In this document: positions 5,617-8,328 of the stretch, piece by piece | Layout: every line of letters begins with the position of its first letter | How positions within the stretch are numbered: the stretch's first letter is position 1 | Notes under the pieces: model-generated | Told to the model about the DNA's origin: nothing | The model's database searches: none | Seen by the model: only the letters and a program-made list of their open reading frames with translations | Made by a program: the position numbers and the translations under genes | Assembly: GCA_910585235.1 (NCBI GenBank) | Contig: CAJUCM010000040.1 | Location: forward strand, 1-8,328 | Direction of reading: 5' to 3' | From: an uncultured Christensenella sp. | GTDB lineage: Bacteria; Bacillota; Clostridia; Christensenellales; Borkfalkiaceae | Length of the DNA stretch: 8,328 nt

Positions 5617-7680
5617 TTATTCCAAATCGCCCGCCTTGCATTTTGCAAGCAGGGATTCCATAGAATCGTCGTAAACTTTGAAAATATTTTTCGTCTGTTT
5701 CTTGGCAGAATATGCGGCAACGTCCGCCTTGTGATACAGTTCGTCAAAATCGATACAGTTTGCATTGGAACAGGCGATCCCCAGACTGCACCTGATGTCG
5801 AATCCCTTAAACTCGCCCGTCACTCTGCTGTGGATCCGTTCCGCCTGTTTTGCGACGTCTCCCCTGTATTCCATGAAAATGATAAATTCGTCGCCGCCGA
5901 CGCGCGCCGTAATATCCGAAGCACGCGTATTGGCGCGCAATCTGTTCGCAAATTCTTTCAGAACTTCGTCGCCGAACTGGTGACCGTGAACGTCGTTGGC
6001 GCGTTTGAAATCGTCAAAATCAAGAAATGCCAGCGCATAGGTTTTTCCGTCGCTTTCCGTGAGCAGTTTTTCAATGCGCGAACGCGCCGCGGAGCGGTTA
6101 TAGAGCCCCGTCAGAGGATCGCGTTCCGCCTGCTGTTCCAGATTCTCCATGCGCAGAACTTCGTCGTTGATATCGACGATCTTACAGACCGCGCCGCGGA
6201 AGTCGGCTTCATCGTCGTCGCTGTCCCACATGGTTTTAGCGCTGACTTTATGCCACTTGACTTCTCCCGACAGATTGAGCCGATACTTCGCCGTCACGAT
6301 AGAGCGCTCCGGAGAACTCTCTTTCAGCCGTTTGACAAAATCCTCAAACGCCTCTTTGGGAAAACGCGCGCAGAATTTTTCGTCGTTCAGCGGGTCAAGA
6401 ATATTCATGGAGAGACCGAGCGCATCCGCGCACCAATCCGTGAAGCGCACCATTTCGGGCGCCGCGGTATATTCAAACGTGATCTCGCTCGAAAGGTCGG
6501 CAAGGGAACGGTATTTCATGCGTTCGTACTCGATCAGCCTGAGCGTTCGTTCGGAGGCTTCCGTACCGTCCATTTTCATGGTCTGTTTTACCGTCTCGTC
6601 GATATTTTTCTCCGCCGCGTAGCCGTAAGAGGCGACGTTCAGCTCCTCCTGCAATACGGGAGCGATCTCTTTCAGGCATTCCAGCAACAGCGGATTGAAT
6701 ACGCCGCACTCGTTGTTGAGGATCATTTCGATCGCCTTTTCATGCGTGAACGGAGGTTTATAGACGCGTTTGCTCGTCAAAGCGTCATATACGTCCGCAA
6801 GCGCGACCGCCTGCGCGGCGATCGGAATTTCATCCCCCTTCAATCCGTCGGGGTATCCCCTTCCGTCGTAGCGTTCGTGGTGCCAGCGGCAAATATCGTG
6901 CGCGTAACGGACAAGCGCCTCCTCTTTATGGAACGGCAACGCTTCCAGCATTTTCGCACCCTCGACGGTGTGGAGCTTCATCTGCTCAAACTCTTCGGGC
7001 GTAAACTTTCCGGGCTTATTCAGCACCTCTTCGGGAATAATGATCTTGCCGATGTCGTGCAGTGCCGAGGCGTTCCCGATCAACCGGATGTCCTGTGCGG
7101 TCAGGTTGTATTTATCGGTCTTTTCTGCGATCGCTTTCAACACCATTTCCGTGATCGTATGTACGTGTAGAACGTGCAGACCGCTCTCCCCGTTCCGGAA
7201 TTCCACGATATGCGAGAGGATCTCGATCATGAGACTGTTGCTCTTTTCTTTTTCGTAAATCTGCGCGGAAAGAAGCTCGCTCAGCTCCTTCTGTTTGAGC
7301 GTAAGAAGGAAGTTGCTCATGACGCGGTGTTTGACGGTACGCTCGTCAAAAGGACGGTTGATATAGTCGATCGCGCCGAGATCGTAAGCGCGGTCAATGA
7401 CCGAGCTACCGTTTTCGGCGGAGATCATGATGACGGGGATCGTCTTGATATAGCCCTTTTTATTCATCATGGCAAGAACTTCAAAACCGTCCATGACGGG
7501 CATGACGACGTCGAGAAGCATCATCGAAATTTCCATTTCATGCTCGACGAGGACCGCCATTGCCTCCATGCCGTTTTCCGCTTCCACGATCTCGAAATCG
7601 TTTTCGAGCATATCTACGAGAAGGGCGCGGTTCAGTTCCGAATCGTCAACGATCAGAATTTTTTTCTTGGACTCTTTCAT
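5617..7680 (-). CDS. Response regulator with HD-GYP and GGDEF domains (c-di-GMP turnover)
   Basis: Cytoplasmic 687-residue regulator with both enzymes of c-di-GMP metabolism. REC domain at about 6-125: acidic pair Asp12/Asp13, phosphoacceptor Asp57 and Ser87, but Arg109 replaces the usual Lys (INRPF). HD-GYP phosphodiesterase at about 150-340: His208-Asp209, HHERYDGRGYP at 267-277, ALADVYDALT at 293-302; all look intact. A PAS-like segment spans about 394-508. GGDEF diguanylate cyclase at about 520-675: RDPLTGLYNR (520-529), inhibitory-site RASD (586-589) and active-site GGDEF (595-599), so it appears active and feedback-inhibited. An ATG 18 codons upstream (7734) lies inside the promoter and has no ribosome binding site, so I prefer 7680, although its own site is weak. 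First gene of the operon with Hpt and the anion channel. Phosphorylation presumably tips the balance between synthesis and breakdown; direction unknown. Confidence 0.94.
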   Translation of the reverse strand: MKESKKKILIVDDSELNRALLVDMLENDFEIVEAENGMEAMAVLVEHEMEISMMLLDVVMPVMDGFEVLAMMNKKGYIKTIPVIMISAENGSSVIDRAYDLGAIDYINRPFDERTVKHRVMSNFLLTLKQKELSELLSAQIYEKEKSNSLMIEILSHIVEFRNGESGLHVLHVHTITEMVLKAIAEKTDKYNLTAQDIRLIGNASALHDIGKIIIPEEVLNKPGKFTPEEFEQMKLHTVEGAKMLEALPFHKEEALVRYAHDICRWHHERYDGRGYPDGLKGDEIPIAAQAVALADVYDALTSKRVYKPPFTHEKAIEMILNNECGVFNPLLLECLKEIAPVLQEELNVASYGYAAEKNIDETVKQTMKMDGTEASERTLRLIEYERMKYRSLADLSSEITFEYTAAPEMVRFTDWCADALGLSMNILDPLNDEKFCARFPKEAFEDFVKRLKESSPERSIVTAKYRLNLSGEVKWHKVSAKTMWDSDDDEADFRGAVCKIVDINDEVLRMENLEQQAERDPLTGLYNRSAARSRIEKLLTESDGKTYALAFLDFDDFKRANDVHGHQFGDEVLKEFANRLRANTRASDITARVGGDEFIIFMEYRGDVAKQAERIHSRVTGEFKGFDIRCSLGIACSNANCIDFDELYHKADVAAYSAKKQTKNIFKVYDDSMESLLAKCKAGDLE

Positions 7681-7716
7681 AATATCTCGCTTGTACCGTT
7701 TTCTCTTACGCAGAAC

Positions 7717-7745
7717 AGTATAACACACTCGCATTTGATTGGCAA
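7717..7745 (-). promoter_or_regulatory. SigA promoter of the response regulator-Hpt-FNT operon
   Basis: Minus strand TTGCCA (7740-7745) and TATACT (7717-7722) are separated by exactly 17 bp. Transcription would start near 7710, leaving a leader of about 30 bases before the ATG at 7680. This is too short for a riboswitch and places the alternative upstream ATG outside the transcript. It lies about 20 bp after the rpoC terminator tail. Confidence 0.8.
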
Positions 7746-7763
7746 GTGTTTACGCGGTTGAAC

Positions 7764-7798
7764 GCAAAACAAAAAACCCGCGCACAAAGCGCGGGTTT
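7764..7798 (-). terminator. Intrinsic terminator after rpoC
   Basis: A perfect 10-bp stem, AAACCCGCGC (7774-7783) with GCGCGGGTTT (7789-7798), closes a 5-base loop. On the minus strand it is followed by TTTGTTTTG (about 7765-7773), a canonical T-run. It starts 11 bases after the rpoC stop codon and should end the rpoBC transcript, so the downstream signalling operon is a separate unit. Confidence 0.95.
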
Positions 7799-7809
7799 CT
7801 TCTGATTTG

Positions 7810-8328
7810 TTATTCTTCGTCGGATGCGACTGCGGTCTCCTGAACGATGGGATCGCGGTAACTGCCCGTAGATTGAACGGACACATTCTTGTATTCCTTC
7901 ATGCCCGTACCTGCGGGAATGAGTTTACCGATAATGACGTTCTCTTTGAGACCGATCAGCGGATCGCGCTTCGTGCAGATCGCAGCTTCCGTCAGCACTC
8001 TGCTCGTCTCCTGGAAGGAAGCCGCCGACAGGAAGGAATCGGTCGCAAGCGCCGCCTTCGTGATTCCGAGGAGTACGCGCTTTGCGGTCGCGGGAACGCC
8101 GCCGTTTTTGATCGTCTTTTCGTTCTGCTCTTCAAACGTAAACATATCCGCAAGCTGACCGGGAAGCATATCCGTCGTGCCCGCATTTTCGATACGCACT
8201 TTTCTGAGCATCTGGCGGACAATGATCTCGACGTGTTTATCGTTGATGTCAACGCCCTGCGAACGGTAGACGGACTGCACCTGTTCGAGAATATAGTCCT
8301 GAACGCCCTTGACGCCCTCGACGCGGAT
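7810..8328 (-). CDS. rpoC: RNA polymerase beta' subunit, C-terminal part
   Basis: The last 172 codons of the beta' subunit; the rest lies beyond the right edge. The highly conserved end of RpoC is unmistakable: VYRSQGVDINDKHVEIIVRQ, then MLRKV, the LPGQ segment, VLLGITKAALATDSFLSAA, SFQETSRVLTEAAI and GLKENVIIGKLIPAGTG. This region carries the trigger-loop-adjacent and clamp elements at the polymerase C-terminus. After the last conserved block about 30 residues remain, ending in a short acidic tail (ASDEE). The frame stays open to base 8328. It is followed directly by a terminator, not by the rpsL/rpsG/fusA cluster that often follows rpoBC in Firmicutes. Confidence 0.98.
   Translation of the reverse strand: MRVEGVKGVQDYILEQVQSVYRSQGVDINDKHVEIIVRQMLRKVRIENAGTTDMLPGQLADMFTFEEQNEKTIKNGGVPATAKRVLLGITKAALATDSFLSAASFQETSRVLTEAAICTKRDPLIGLKENVIIGKLIPAGTGMKEYKNVSVQSTGSYRDPIVQETAVASDEE

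Noticed and set aside
5606..5641. Upstream ATG that would lengthen the Hpt protein by 12 residues
   Set aside because: The extension would be read through the ribosome binding site and the end of the regulator gene; the ATG at 5605 has a near-perfect site at normal spacing.
5731..7170. Long plus-strand open frame of 479 codons opposite the response regulator
   Set aside because: It lies wholly antisense to a gene with clear REC, HD-GYP and GGDEF motifs. Its own translation is rich in Arg, His and Phe with no recognisable domain, and no ribosome binding site precedes it.
7681..7716. Possible c-di-GMP riboswitch before the GGDEF/HD-GYP gene
   Set aside because: The predicted leader is only about 30 bases, far too short for a GEMM aptamer, and shows no conserved fold.
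7681..7734. Upstream ATG that would lengthen the response regulator by 18 residues
   Set aside because: It falls between the -35 and -10 boxes of the promoter and upstream of the predicted transcription start, with no ribosome binding site.

Overview
The window looks like chromosomal DNA of an anaerobic, gut-type Firmicute (Bacillota, probably class Clostridia). This rests on strong AAGGAGG-type ribosome binding sites, consensus SigA promoters, an LplBC-type sugar transporter, a formate/nitrite channel, and an HD-GYP response regulator of a style common in Clostridia. The genus cannot be named from the sequence. Every gene found lies on the minus strand, so the window reads from right (8328) to left (1). 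No mobile element, CRISPR array or integrase is visible.

Right end (8328-7764): the last 172 codons of rpoC (RNA polymerase beta' subunit), followed by a strong intrinsic terminator. The usual rpsL/rpsG neighbours do not follow rpoC.

Signalling and transport unit (7745-4444): a near-consensus promoter drives three closely spaced genes. They encode a 687-residue response regulator (REC, HD-GYP, PAS-like, GGDEF) that carries both a c-di-GMP hydrolase and a c-di-GMP synthase module, a 119-residue stand-alone Hpt phosphotransfer protein, and a formate/nitrite (FNT) family channel. No histidine kinase lies in the window. The arrangement suggests that a phosphorelay and c-di-GMP signalling are tied to transport of a small anion such as formate.

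tRNA region (4437-4241): a promoter begins just after the channel gene and leads to tRNA-Arg(CCU), which ends at its own intrinsic terminator. No terminator separates the channel gene from the tRNA.

Sugar unit (4143 to 1, continuing past the left edge): a consensus extended -10 promoter (TTGACA, 17 bp, TATGAT) is followed at the predicted transcription start by a 12-bp CG-centred palindrome typical of LacI-family operators. The genes are a ribokinase-type sugar kinase, a LacI-family regulator, and two LplB/LplC-type ABC permeases, the second cut by the window edge. The regulator probably represses its own operon. Between regulator and permeases lies an 87-bp gap with two perfect inverted repeats and a possible internal promoter. 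The substrate-binding protein and catabolic genes are probably further left. The second permease has an unusual N-terminal extension with two extra predicted membrane helices.
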